Origin: Agmasoma carcini (nom. nud.)
Taxonomy: Eukaryota; Microsporidia; Thelohaniidae
Direction of reading: 5' to 3'
DNA: 64,000 nucleotides
Assembly: GCA_029232285.1 (NCBI GenBank)
Contig: JAOXFI010000011.1
Span: 1 to 64,000, forward strand
A model generated the notes under the pieces. That model did no database searches. It was given only the letters and a program-made list of their open reading frames with translations, and was not told where the DNA came from. This document shows positions 41,113 to 50,664 of this stretch, piece by piece (position 1 is the stretch's first letter; every line of letters starts with the position of its first letter). The position numbers were made by a program, and so were the translations under genes.

Positions 41113-41244
41113 GACTCACTAACTAACATCACTAACTAACATCACTAACTAATCCTTAACAATATCCTCAACATTTTGAAATATTAATTTATTCGTTTTA
41201 ATAAACAAATTTTATGATATAAAAAAATATCAAAAAAAATAAAC

Positions 41245-41430
41245 ATGGATATCTACAGCTGTCTTATAAAGTCAATATACGTTATTATAATAGTATTCAT
41301 ACTTTACATTGTACTAACTTTGATCTATAACATTTTTATTCATGCCTTTAAGCAACCTAGAAATACTAGAAATCAAGATGCTTTGAAGAAGGCAAAGAAA
41401 AGATTTTTAAAGAATGAAAAAAATAAATAA
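41245..41430 (+). CDS. Tiny single-helix membrane protein, 61 aa
   Basis: Not recognised. One strong hydrophobic helix (about 9-34, IKSIYVIIIVFILYIVLTLIYNIFI) is followed by a very basic tail (QPRNTRNQDALKKAKKRFLKNEKNK). This is the layout of a small tail-in-cytosol ER or mitosomal outer membrane protein. It is co-directional with the exosome gene 116 bp downstream. The short length means chance cannot be excluded, but the sharp hydrophobic-to-basic transition favours a gene. Confidence 0.55.
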   Translation: MDIYSCLIKSIYVIIIVFILYIVLTLIYNIFIHAFKQPRNTRNQDALKKAKKRFLKNEKNK

Positions 41431-41434
41431 ATAA

Positions 41435-41494
41435 TAAAATTGATGTTAGTTAGATATTAATGCATAAAATTGATGTTAGTTAGATATTAATGCA
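41435..41494 (+). repeat. 30-bp direct repeat, two exact units
   Basis: Two identical 30-bp units (41435-41464 and 41465-41494), each containing gatgttagttagatattaat; the terminal attaatgca recurs once more near 41511. Confidence 0.95.
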
Positions 41495-41546
41495 TGATTA
41501 TATATATAAATATTAATGCATAAAATATTTTATAAAAATTTTACTC

Positions 41547-42143
41547 ATGTCCATTTGTAATGAAGAAATTCAATTCACAAGAAAATTAGTTGAAAAAGGT
41601 TTAAGAATCGATAATAGAAAGTTTGATGAACGTAAAATCATCACTTTTACTAAAATTGAACAACCTCAATCAGATTATGCTATAAATTTATGCACAAATG
41701 AAAGTGAAATAGAAATTTATTTAAAATTTGTAGATTTAAGTAAAAGTTCAATTGATTTTGTAGGTTTCGAGATTGAAAAATTAATTTTAGATTATTTTGA
41801 AAAAAAATATGGCTTAGGCGTTTTGATAGAAGTCAAAATTTTAAAGAAAAGTTTTATTTATGATTTATTGATTTTTGGGTTAGAAAAAATATTTTTAAAT
41901 TTAGAAATACCAAATATTAATAATTTAAATAATAAATTAAAATGTGATTTAAAAATACCAAAATGTAAAATTTATTGTTTTATTAATGGTGAAATTTTGT
42001 ATGATCCTAATTATTTAGAAAGCAAAGCTTGTGATGGAATTGTTTATGCATTTTATTATGAAAATAAAATTGATTTTATTAAATGTGAAGGGAAAATTGA
42101 TAATTTGATGATGAGAGAATTTATAAATAAAATTATGTGTTAA
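41547..42143 (+). CDS. RNase PH-like exosome core subunit, perhaps Rrp45
   Basis: A ring subunit of the RNA exosome, which processes and degrades RNA from the 3' end. The N terminus is diagnostic: NEEIQFTRKLVEKGLRIDNRKFDERKI (about 4-30) matches the form with NxExxFxxxxLxxGLRxDGRxxxExR that begins Rrp45/EXOSC9; the conserved Gly is Asn here. The first RNase PH half can be followed (EIEIYLKFVDLS); the C-terminal half is shortened, with strands ending at FIKCEGKIDNLMMREFINKIM. 198 aa, below the usual 260-300. No phosphorolytic residues are expected in eukaryotic ring subunits. Rrp42 or Rrp43 cannot be ruled out. AAAAATTTTACTC precedes the ATG. Confidence 0.75.
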   Translation: MSICNEEIQFTRKLVEKGLRIDNRKFDERKIITFTKIEQPQSDYAINLCTNESEIEIYLKFVDLSKSSIDFVGFEIEKLILDYFEKKYGLGVLIEVKILKKSFIYDLLIFGLEKIFLNLEIPNINNLNNKLKCDLKIPKCKIYCFINGEILYDPNYLESKACDGIVYAFYYENKIDFIKCEGKIDNLMMREFINKIMC

Positions 42144-42149
42144 TATTTG

Positions 42150-42320
42150 TTATATGAGTGGGGTTATATGTGGGGTTATGTGTGGGGCTATATGAGTGAT
42201 TATATATGTGTGATTATATGTGTGGGGTTATGTGTGGAGTTATATATGTGGGGTTATATATGTGGAGTTATATGAGTGATTACATGTGGGGTTAGGTGTA
42301 TTTATGTGGGGTTATATATA
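42150..42320 (+). repeat. Degenerate G-rich minisatellite, TATGTGGGGT
   Basis: Units such as tatatgtggggttatgtgtgg and tatatgagtgat follow the exosome gene; unit length varies around 10-12 bp. Confidence 0.85.
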
Positions 42321-42396
42321 GTTAGTTACACATACATGTGTCATATCAAATACCATGCCAATATAACTAATTTTATAAAAATTGCATATTTCTCTT

Positions 42397-42882
42397 TTAT
42401 TTATTAAAAATTTTGTATAAATTTACAAAAGAAAAATCACCTTCACAAGACTCAATCACATAATCCAAATATTCATCCATTTTATCTTTTATAAAATCAG
42501 AAATAATTGGATCTAAGTCACATCTAAGACTAAAGAACTCAATGTACAACTTTTGTAGATAATTGTAGTCATCTTTAGATAAAATTGACCTATTGAATAT
42601 AAAGGATGGTTGTATTTTACATTTACAAAGATTTTCCAAGTTTTTGGTACAAAAGAATGTTCTTTCTTCATTTCCACTTAATCTACTTGATTCTATATCA
42701 GAATAGTTATTAGTTAATAAAATATTTATATTTTTGTTTTTGAGTCGTAATAGATTTATAATGTGAGAGTTGTAGTCCTTTGTAGCAATATTGGCATGTT
42801 TAAGTGTTTGTTTTACATCTTCTTTGTCTATTTTATCTGTACAGTTTTTAGTTAAAATCTCTTCAATATCATCATTGCTCAT
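42397..42882 (-). CDS. Orphan protein of 161 aa
   Basis: Not recognised. An acidic helical N terminus (NDDIEEILTKNCTDKIDKEDV) is followed by a helix-rich chain, with three Cys in a short window (TKNLENLCKCKIQPSF plus an upstream FFC) that might bind metal. The C terminus is helical and acidic (IKDKMDEYLDYVIESCEGDF). The coding strand shows TTAAAATTTTATTCCAA before the ATG. It sits between two minisatellites, convergent with the exosome gene. Confidence 0.75.
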   Translation of the reverse strand: MSNDDIEEILTKNCTDKIDKEDVKQTLKHANIATKDYNSHIINLLRLKNKNINILLTNNYSDIESSRLSGNEERTFFCTKNLENLCKCKIQPSFIFNRSILSKDDYNYLQKLYIEFFSLRCDLDPIISDFIKDKMDEYLDYVIESCEGDFSFVNLYKIFNK

Positions 42883-42924
42883 TTGGAATAAAATTTTAAC
42901 TAAAAATATAAATAATTTATTTTG

Positions 42925-43215
42925 GTGTTATGATGGTGAGATGATGAGATGGTGAGATGGTGAGATGGTGAGATGGTGAGATGGTGAGATGGTGAGATGG
43001 TGAGATGGTTTGATGATATGATAGTGTAAGGTCATGTTGTGATGATATGGTACTATGATGATGTAAGGTGAGATAGTATGATATAATGTCATGCCTTGAT
43101 GTTGTGATGGTATAAGATGATGCTATAATGTGTGAGATGATGCTATGATGTGTGAGATGATCCCATGATGGGGTGAGATGATCCCATGACTTGATGCTAT
43201 GATGGGGTGATGAAT
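42925..43215 (+). repeat. 7-bp minisatellite GATGGTGA-type, grading into longer units
   Basis: A pure run of gagatggt at about 42944-43010 grades into degenerate gatgatatgat and gatgctatgatg units up to about 43215. It lies in the shared 5' region of the divergent genes at 42397 and 43358. Confidence 0.9.
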
Positions 43216-43357
43216 CAAGTGATATTTTTAACTATAATATCAAAATTATAAATAATACTACCACCCTTCCTTTATATTCTTTACATTCATACATTATCAA
43301 CCTTTAGTTACTGCTTCTACTATTAACCTAATCAAAATAAACAAATATTTTTTCACC

Positions 43358-44044
43358 ATGTACAACGTAATACTTCCCACATACAATGAAGCTCAAAACA
43401 TTGTACCTATGCTTCATATGCTATCAAGTACATTTAAAAGAATGAATGTCAACTATTCTATCATAGTTATTGATGATAACAGTCCTGATAACACTTATGG
43501 TATAGCTTTAGATCAAAACTTAGATAATGTTATTGTTTTAAGAAGAAAGTCTAAACTAGGCTTAGGTTCTGCTTATCTATTTGGGTTACAACACTGTAAG
43601 TATGAATATACATTCCTTATTGATTCTGATCTTCAACATAGCCCATTTGATGTTGAAAGATTTGCCTCTGTAATCAATAATAAAAAATGTGATATTGTCA
43701 TAGGAACAAGATATTGTGGTAAAATTAAGACTAGTTTTATAAGAAAATTGATATCTTCAGGTGCTAACACCTTAGCAAGGCATGTTTTAAGCTTAAAATC
43801 AACTGATTTGACTAGTTCTTTTAGATTGTATAAGACTGAAATTATGAAAAAAATATTTCCTAAAATTCAATGCAAAGGTTATGGTTTTCAGATGGAGATT
43901 ATAGCAAGATGTGAATATGAAGGTTATAAGATTGAAGAATGTCCTATTACATTTTATAATAGAGTTGCTGGTGTATCAAAATTATGCAATGATGAAATTT
44001 ATAGGTTTTTAGTGTGTTTGGTGTATTTATTTTTAACTTTATAA
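43358..44044 (+). CDS. DPM1: Dolichol-phosphate mannosyltransferase catalytic subunit
   Basis: Makes dolichyl-phosphate mannose from GDP-mannose at the cytosolic face of the ER, supplying O-mannosylation, N-glycans and GPI anchors. A GT-A fold of family 2: YNVILPTYNEAQNI at the start, IIVIDDNSPDNTYGIA (about 36-51), LGLGSAYLFGLQH, the DxD-type motif DSDLQHSP (about 89-96), VIGTRYCGK, SSFRLYKTEIM and YGFQMEIIARC. 228 aa. It has no long C-terminal anchor like yeast Dpm1, only a short hydrophobic end (FLVCLVYLFLTL), so it resembles the human-type enzyme that relies on small partner subunits; those partners are not identified here. CACC precedes the ATG. Confidence 0.94.
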   Translation: MYNVILPTYNEAQNIVPMLHMLSSTFKRMNVNYSIIVIDDNSPDNTYGIALDQNLDNVIVLRRKSKLGLGSAYLFGLQHCKYEYTFLIDSDLQHSPFDVERFASVINNKKCDIVIGTRYCGKIKTSFIRKLISSGANTLARHVLSLKSTDLTSSFRLYKTEIMKKIFPKIQCKGYGFQMEIIARCEYEGYKIEECPITFYNRVAGVSKLCNDEIYRFLVCLVYLFLTL

Positions 44045-44147
44045 TAAAAGAATGATTTAATTTAATTTTTTTAATAATAGAAATATATTAGGTTAACATT
44101 AAAATATATTAGACTAACACTAAAATATATATAACAAAAATATAATT

Positions 44148-44483
44148 TTATTTTTCAATATTTTGTAATGAAATAAGACCTTTTATCCCATTAATATGAT
44201 TTGCAACCTTATCAAATTCGTTTGATTCTAAATTTAGTTGAGACCCCCGAGTCCCCAACAAGCTTAGTATGTCATTACAAGTTTGTTTAATGTTATTTAC
44301 ATTTGTTATATTTAGATTTTCATTTATTTGTTTTTCAAAGTTATTGAAATATTTTTTAAATTGCTCATCCTTATCTAATTTTTTGTATTCATCAGTTGTT
44401 TTAAATTCATTATGATATTTCTTTATTTTATTATTAAGATTTTGACTAACTGACAATATAAAAGTCAAGAGGAGAAGGTTCAT
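44148..44483 (-). CDS. Small secreted protein, 111 aa, unknown
   Basis: Not recognised. I start it at the ATG at 44481-44483, which opens with a signal peptide, MNLLLLTFILSVSQ, followed by a charged helical chain (NNKIKKYHNEFKTTDEYKKL, then FKKYFNNFEKQINEN) with one Cys. The open frame extends 65 codons further up, but that part is translated minisatellite and is unlikely to be made. Secretion into the spore wall, polar tube or host is possible from the leader alone; nothing more can be said. Confidence 0.7.
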   Translation of the reverse strand: MNLLLLTFILSVSQNLNNKIKKYHNEFKTTDEYKKLDKDEQFKKYFNNFEKQINENLNITNVNNIKQTCNDILSLLGTRGSQLNLESNEFDKVANHINGIKGLISLQNIEK

Positions 44484-44559
44484 ACAATTTTTTGACCTTT
44501 TTTTTAAAAGTAATAAAGGAGAATTAAAGGGAAAAGGAATTTGTAAATTGGCTATGACA

Positions 44560-44815
44560 ATGACTGGTATGACTATGACTATGACAATGAATGACTGAAC
44601 ACGACTAACCATCTGACCACGACTAATCACGACTAACCATCTGACCACGACTGACCACGACTGATCACGACTGATCACGACTGATCACGACTAACCATCT
44701 GACCACGACTGACCACGACTGATCACGATTAACCACGACTGATCACGACTAACCATCTGACCACGACTGACCATCTGACCACGACTGACCATCTGACTAA
44801 CCTGATCTGACATAA
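44560..44815 (+). repeat. Minisatellite of CTGACCACGA and CTGACCATCTGAC units
   Basis: Interleaved units around cgactgaccacgactgatca and ctaaccatctgaccacgact, roughly 10 bp each, about 25 units. It fills the space between the small secreted protein and the acetyltransferase. Confidence 0.95.
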
Positions 44816-44825
44816 CCAACATAAA

Positions 44826-45263
44826 CTAAAGATCGTCATTCTCCATATAATAAGCATTTGTTCTATCCAAATAAACATTTTCTATTGTACTTTTAATCTT
44901 AAATCCAAAATTTTCATATAATTTTATAGCTTTATGATTTTCTGTTGAGACAAATAAAGAAATCTTTTTAATATTTTTCTTTTTACATTCATCAATGCTT
45001 CTCCTTATTAATTCAGTACCAATTCCTAAATTTCTATAATTTATGCAAACGCATAAAACTTCAATAAAAAATTTATCTTTTATACAGTTAAAGATAAAAC
45101 CAACTATTTTTTTATTATAAAGACAAATAAAATTTATATTTTTGTTTAGTTTAAGATTTAAACATTCATATAAATAAGATTTAGTGTCATCAAAATAGAA
45201 TTGTTCCATTATTTTGACTTCTATTAAATCTTTTGGTTTCATTTTTCTATATTTTAGATTCAT
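44826..45263 (-). CDS. GNAT N-acetyltransferase, Naa50-like
   Basis: A GNAT-fold acetyltransferase of 145 aa. The acetyl-CoA loop YRNLGIGTELI (about 76-86; RxxGxG) is intact, preceded by the strand IEVLCVCIN, and followed by KISLFVSTENHKAIKLYENFGF (about 99-120), the helix-strand unit typical of N-terminal acetyltransferases. The end TIENVYLDRTNAYYMEND resembles the Naa50 finish with its Tyr-rich strand, which makes Naa50 (N-terminal Met acetylation of selected nascent chains) the best guess; Rimi/Ard1-type enzymes are alternatives. Two Met codons, at residues 1 and 8, could start it. Confidence 0.8.
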   Translation of the reverse strand: MNLKYRKMKPKDLIEVKIMEQFYFDDTKSYLYECLNLKLNKNINFICLYNKKIVGFIFNCIKDKFFIEVLCVCINYRNLGIGTELIRRSIDECKKKNIKKISLFVSTENHKAIKLYENFGFKIKSTIENVYLDRTNAYYMENDDL

Positions 45264-45424
45264 TTATGCAAAAGATTATTTTTTTTATTATGACTTAAAA
45301 TTTAATAAAATTTATGCAATATTAGTAACATGACTAACTAACTAACGCATAACTTTCATCTATGAAAAATTCTAGAATCTTTTAGAATAAATATAAAATT
45401 TAAGTAAAATTTTTTTGTTTACAA

Positions 45425-46873
45425 ATGTATCAGAAGAAGAAAAAGAAGGTATGCTTTGACCAGTCATCTAATGAGTTATATGTGATACCTAAGGATAGTT
45501 CAGTTAATGAAACATGGATAGATAGCTATATAGATTATTCTAAAGAGATATATATGCTTATAGGACCAAAGGAGTACCAACATAAGGATATTAAAGAAGT
45601 GTTAAGATTAAAGGAATTAAAAGGTAGATTGAATTACATACCTTTTGGGGAGCTTAAGAACTCTGAAACAAAGAAATTCACAGAAGAAGAAAGAAAAGAG
45701 CATTATATTATGATAGAAGACTATTTATATAATATTGAGAGCCATAGCACCTTAATTGATGAGGATGGATTGGAAATGGAATATAATAGTGATTTATCAA
45801 GCTCATCTATTTTATATGACTATAGTAGTAAGACGAGTGATTGTATTGATGATAATGTAGATATTAGATATATAAAGAACAATATTGATGATAGTTTAGA
45901 TGTTACAAATCTAAATAATAGTATTAATGATAGTTTAGATGTTACAAATCTAAATAATAGTATTGATGATAGTTTAGATTCTACGTATATAATTGAAAAA
46001 AATAATAATGATAAGTGTAGTAATAAGGCGAGTGATGATAAATATAGCAGTAAAATAATAGATAATAAATATAACAGTGATAACTATAGTAGTAAGACGA
46101 GTGATAATAAGTATATTAATGATGATATTTCATATATTAATAACTATAGTAGTAAGACGAATGATAATAATCATATTAATAATACATGTAATGATAATAG
46201 TTATATAAATAATACATGTAATGATAATAATCTAATTAATAATACATGTAATGATAAAATATCAAATTATGATAATATTAAAAATACAACAAATAATAAT
46301 GAAATAAATCAATGTAAATATACAGAAAAGGTCTCTAATGAAACATCTTCAATTGAAAACACAGGAGAATCAAATTATGATGGTTTTTATATAAACAAAA
46401 ATATTTTAGAACCAAAAGTACAAAATATTGATCTAAACAATGTTAAAAATTCAATACCACCATCTGATGCATGCATAAATAATGTAAATTCTAAAACTAA
46501 CTTAAATGATGAAATTGGATTGATGGATTCGCATAAAAATTTAAGTGTTAAAGATAAAATTAAAATGTTTGAGTCAAAAAATAACAAAGAAATTGTTTTT
46601 ATTGATGAAAACGAACAAATAAGTTCAATTGATAAGGAAAAAGGTGAAGTTTTAAAAAAAACAATTGATGAAAGTGATAATTTAAATATTTCAAGTTCAA
46701 TTGATCAAGAAAAAAATGAAGTTTTTAAAAAAGTGATTGATAAAAATATTTTTGAAAATCTTCAAATTGAATTTGATGAAACTAATAAAATGAAAAATGA
46801 AATTCATCACTTAAATAAACTTAGAAATAATCCTTTCATAATGAAAGACATTGAAAAGAGAGAAAGTAAATAA
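45425..46873 (+). CDS. Asn/Asp/Ser-rich repeat protein, 482 aa, unknown
   Basis: Not recognised. The first 130 residues are ordinary and begin MYQKKKKKVCFDQSSNEL; KKVCF fits the RVxF docking pattern of protein phosphatase 1, though this is only suggestive. Residues about 150-320 are low complexity, with three copies of a 15-residue unit around NSIDDSLDVTNLN and four of a 9-residue unit NNTCNDNN. The C-terminal 150 residues are charged and probably coiled (VKDKIKMFESKNNKEIVFID twice-repeated theme with SSIDxEKxEVxKK). It probably evolves by repeat slippage. AAATTTTTTTG precedes the ATG region. Confidence 0.8.
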   Translation: MYQKKKKKVCFDQSSNELYVIPKDSSVNETWIDSYIDYSKEIYMLIGPKEYQHKDIKEVLRLKELKGRLNYIPFGELKNSETKKFTEEERKEHYIMIEDYLYNIESHSTLIDEDGLEMEYNSDLSSSSILYDYSSKTSDCIDDNVDIRYIKNNIDDSLDVTNLNNSINDSLDVTNLNNSIDDSLDSTYIIEKNNNDKCSNKASDDKYSSKIIDNKYNSDNYSSKTSDNKYINDDISYINNYSSKTNDNNHINNTCNDNSYINNTCNDNNLINNTCNDKISNYDNIKNTTNNNEINQCKYTEKVSNETSSIENTGESNYDGFYINKNILEPKVQNIDLNNVKNSIPPSDACINNVNSKTNLNDEIGLMDSHKNLSVKDKIKMFESKNNKEIVFIDENEQISSIDKEKGEVLKKTIDESDNLNISSSIDQEKNEVFKKVIDKNIFENLQIEFDETNKMKNEIHHLNKLRNNPFIMKDIEKRESK

Positions 46874-47235
46874 AATTATATTCATTTTTTATATTTTATT
46901 ACAGGGTTGGTGTTTTATATAAATTATTTGGTACTCTTCTATAGAACTTGTTTTCGGGCATAGAGCTAGAAGATGGGATCTTAACATTAATAAATGAATT
47001 AATTGATTGTGAAAGAACTTTTTTTAAATAACTGGTAAAAGTCAATATTTTTGTTGAAAAATGTATTTTTTGAAAGAGTGTAAGACGTTAAAGTCGAAAA
47101 AACACTAAATAACATGGTATTAAGATACAATATATGTTTTAAAGAATATAAGATAAATGAATATTTCAACATCAATTTCCCAAAAATAAAAAACAACAAA
47201 ATTGTATTGTCCACATATTTATATGCATATAAAAC
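46874..47235. other. Intergenic stretch before the Merlin copy
   Basis: About 360 bp; a 71-codon minus-strand frame at 46999-47214 lacks support. Nothing recognised. Confidence 0.5.
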
Positions 47236-47915
47236 ACTAAATTGGTCAACTGTTGCTCAATTAAACATAAACGAAAAGAAACTTATATAAAACTTAAAAA
47301 CATTTTTATTGAAGCAATTAGTGATATTGTTGGACAAAGAGATAAGATTGGGAGGACAGTACAAATCGATGAAACAGCATGCTGGCGAAGAAAGTATATT
47401 TTTAACCCCACAACTATGAAGACCGAAATAGAGGATACTAAATAGATTATTGGCGCAATATGTGAAATCACAAAAGAAATAAGACTTGAAGTTTTACCAG
47501 AAAAATCAATTAAAACTTTTAAAATGTTTGTTAAAAATTACATAATGAATGACACCTTAATCAAAACGGTTGGATTTCCATCTTATCCTGCAGCTGTTAA
47601 AATTCTGGATGTCGACATAGTATAATTAACCACAATAAGGGTTTTAGGAACAAGAGAGGAGAATATACGAATATTATAGAAAGTGTATGGTCGGGTCTTA
47701 AGATTGAGCTAAAATCAAGAAAAAGTGTGTCGTATGATAATCTAAGTAATTTTGTAAAGGAAATGTGAATTGATGAATATCGTGAGGAAACAAAAAATCA
47801 ATCTTGTTGTGATAAGTTGTTTTTAAAAACTATTAAAAAAATTTATGATTATTTCTATAATAATAAAAATGGTAAAAATTTCACCGGAGTTTTATACAGA
47901 ATTCCTTTTTAACCT
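47236..47915 (+). pseudogene. Merlin/ISXO2-like transposase with one stop and a frameshift
   Basis: One of the best-kept copies. The first frame reads IGRTVQIDETACWRRKY (catalytic Asp, about 47350-47400), a stop at about 47443, then IIGAICEITKEIRLEVLP and a long block to about 47620. After a frameshift it resumes with HNKGFRNKRGEYTNIIESVW (about 47632-47692, catalytic Glu kept), then LKIELKSRKSVSYDNL and a C-terminal tail to about 47910. It belongs to another subfamily (CWRRK in place of FxKRKYNRGR). It may be young, given few lesions. Confidence 0.8.
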
Positions 47916-48830
47916 GTATAACTTTTCTTTAAGGAAATTTTTTAAACCATCTTTAAAAAATTACATTGTTTATGACTGAGTACCTGGATCTAATGTTGTA
48001 AGATTAAGATTGTTTGTTTAAATATATAAAAGTTTAGGTTTGATGAGTCATCTGCAAGCTATTTAATGTTTTATTAAAATATTTTTTTCTGAAAGTATGA
48101 ATATTAACAAGTTTAAAAAGGTGTAGGTTTATACTTGAGATGTCTAAATAAAAATTTTATCAACTGTTTTAGAACTTTCATAATTATATACAGCTAAGTT
48201 TTAATTTACTTAGACCAATTCTGACATTGATCCGAAAATGTTTAAACTTAACTACACAATTCAAAAGACGGTTTAATATACCAAGATTACACATTAAATA
48301 AAGGAATAGTGTTATTAAATTTAAGATTAAATCAAGTGTATAAATTGTTTTTTAACACCGATTTTTCATTAAAAGTAACAAATGAAGCCATTGAAATATT
48401 TTATCTTTTAATATTATAACGCTTCTGGCTTGACAAGGTTATTTTTAAGTAGTTTATATAAATGCCATGATTTGTGATATATCAAAATAATTAATTAAAA
48501 GGTTTTAACACTAAATTATATTTATAATGAAATATTAAATACATAAGTCTAATATTCCAGATAATCTTTAAAAATATGATTTCTAAAATGTAAAATGGCA
48601 TGAAAGAGTTACTAAAGCGAATGGTGGACCAACAAAATATTAAATAAGACTTTTCTGGGTAATTGATTTTTCCCGGTAAATTACTCTTTTGTAATATACT
48701 TGATAAAACAAAAGACGGCACGCTATGAAAATTTTTAATTAAATAAAAAAAATCAAAACCTCTTCTAATGATTAAGCATTTTGCTATGATTTATACTAAA
48801 AAACTTGTGTTCTAGTGGATTGTAAACACT
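47916..48830. other. Graveyard stretch
   Basis: About 900 bp, no supported gene. A 76-codon minus-strand frame at 48491-48721 has no family feature. Confidence 0.45.
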
Positions 48831-48834
48831 TGCC

Positions 48835-49220
48835 TGTTTTTATATATTTTGGTTTTTTCATTATGACAATATTTTGAGTATGAGTGAAACTTGAAGGATC
48901 AACAAAGTTAACACTATGATTAAATATGCGATGAATCAGACCAAGATGAGTGTATATTTCGGAATATTGATCATCAGAATGGGGTTCAGTCCCCTCTTTA
49001 CAGATACGTCTGATAATAGATAAAATGGTCAGTACACCCCTGTCGAAAACATGTTACATGTATACTTTGGTAGGTATGAATCATGTATCGAATAAATCGA
49101 ACACCTATACATTATTATTCTGATACCTGCCTCTATGATTTTTTTTATTTTGTGTTTAAATCGACTTTCATCAATCTAATAAACCTTGTATTATAGGATC
49201 TATATTGAAGTATTTCATAC
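48835..49220 (-). pseudogene. Decayed Merlin/ISXO2-like transposase, minus strand
   Basis: On the minus strand a DESRFKHK block near 49175 is followed by a broken HRGR region, LTILSIIRRICKEGT near 49050-49005, and FNHSVNFVDPSSFTHTQNIV near 48935-48875. The order matches the ISXO2-like DDE domain. Related to the minus copy at 34780. Confidence 0.7.
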
Positions 49221-49872
49221 ATCTTGAATTAAACTTTTTTATATTTAAATTTCTTTTTTGATAATCTAATTAAATTGACAACTGTTGTATCATTTAACCA
49301 AAAAATAATTATTTTTAATATAATAGTAAAAGATTTATCAAGGTTTCAAAAATATTTTAAAGTTAGAACTGTTTTTTTAGAAATCTAAAAGCCTTTTTAC
49401 GTTTGTGGTATAATTTGAAATTATACACGGGACGCAACAGATTGGGTATAAATGATTATTCTTTAATACACCCAAATATTATAGAAATATGATTTAATCA
49501 TTGTTAATATTTAGAATGAGTTGATATTAGTTAAAAATAAACAATTCAATGGTATTAAATGATATCAAAGTTTATCACAAAAATATTTTAAGGTTGACCT
49601 ATTTTTACACCATTTCATAATCAGACAGAATATGTATAACGATTAATTTTTATGCATTTCATGTATATTTCCAACACTATATGCAGTAACATTTTGGAAT
49701 GTTTAAAGTTAATACTATGTGTGTTTGAAGGTTGTTATTCTATTGGAAACAATTTATATGTAAATACAAGGTTTGCTTGTTCTAAAGCCAATAATATTGA
49801 TAAATATTTTGCTCAATTTAATTTTTTTTATAAATATATGTTGTGCATAAATAAAATATTTATTTTTTATGC
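49221..49872. other. Intergenic stretch
   Basis: About 650 bp. A plus-strand frame from 49652 (MHFMYISNTICSN...) overlaps the next gene in another frame and is probably chance. Confidence 0.45.
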
Positions 49873-50331
49873 ATGCATAGAAAAAAAACAATTCTTAACC
49901 CAAATCCAGTTGAAGAACATCTAAATTATTTAATAAGTAATTTTTCAACAATTTTAAAGAATTTAAGGATTGTTTTAACTTTAATTGAACCTAATGACGT
50001 GATTTTACAATTTGAAAATCCTTTTGAAAAATTTTTTATTTATGGGAAAAAAGATGAATCTTTAAGTTTTATATTTTTACAATATAAAATAGAATTTATA
50101 AAAATAACTAACTTAAATAATTTAAAAAAGGGAGTTTCTAATAAAATAATTTTGAATATGGTGGATGATCCAATTTATTGCATAAATAAAATAAGAAAAA
50201 TGCATAAAAATATGAAAATTATTATTTTTACAGAAAAAAATATAAAAATGAAAATTGAAAATATTTTTGTATTTCAAAGGAATAAATTTACACTTAAACA
50301 AATGAAAATTCATTGTAAAAAGTTTAGTTAG
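49873..50331 (+). CDS. Orphan protein of 152 aa
   Basis: Not recognised. N-terminal helix (VEEHLNYLISNFSTILKNL), then alternating strand-like segments (RIVLTLIEPNDVILQFE, FIYGKKDESLSFIFLQYKI, MKIIIFTEKNIKMKIENIFV) and a basic end (LKQMKIHCKKFS). A small alpha/beta or beta domain seems likely. No signal peptide. A closely spaced second ATG lies 4 bp upstream out of frame. The CTAA-rich and 50-bp repeat DNA starts right after the stop. Confidence 0.65.
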   Translation: MHRKKTILNPNPVEEHLNYLISNFSTILKNLRIVLTLIEPNDVILQFENPFEKFFIYGKKDESLSFIFLQYKIEFIKITNLNNLKKGVSNKIILNMVDDPIYCINKIRKMHKNMKIIIFTEKNIKMKIENIFVFQRNKFTLKQMKIHCKKFS

Positions 50332-50339
50332 TTAATAAA

Positions 50340-50460
50340 AAGTAAAATTATGCAAAATTATATTTATTAAAAAATTATGTATTAAAGTATTTCATAATTT
50401 TATATTTATTAAAAATGCATAAAAAATATGTATTAAAGTATTTCACATATTTTTATCTAT
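50340..50460 (+). repeat. Imperfect direct repeat of about 60 bp, two units
   Basis: The blocks atgtattaaagtatttca at about 50376-50393 and again at 50429-50446 lie within longer similar stretches with tttatatttattaaaaa. Two to three diverged units follow the orphan gene. Confidence 0.7.
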
Positions 50461-50664
50461 ATAAAAATTTTTAGTACCTGTCAACTTTGACACTAGATTT
50501 ACAAAATATAGAACAAATAATTTATGACATTTAGTCAAGCTATTTGTTTGGATACTTGAATTTAGTATTTTACTATTAACTAAATACGTGACTGGCTATT
50601 GAATGTTCAAAAAAGGAGGTAAAATAAATAAATTATCCAATTGTTATTATTTAAATAATAATCG

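Noticed and set aside
49010..49030. GGGGTTCAGTCCCC as a tRNA T-arm
   Set aside because: A short palindrome inside the decayed minus-strand Merlin transposase; no cloverleaf can be built.
49652..49924. 90-codon frame overlapping the 152-aa orphan gene
   Set aside because: It overlaps a longer frame with better coding composition and lacks the upstream pattern.
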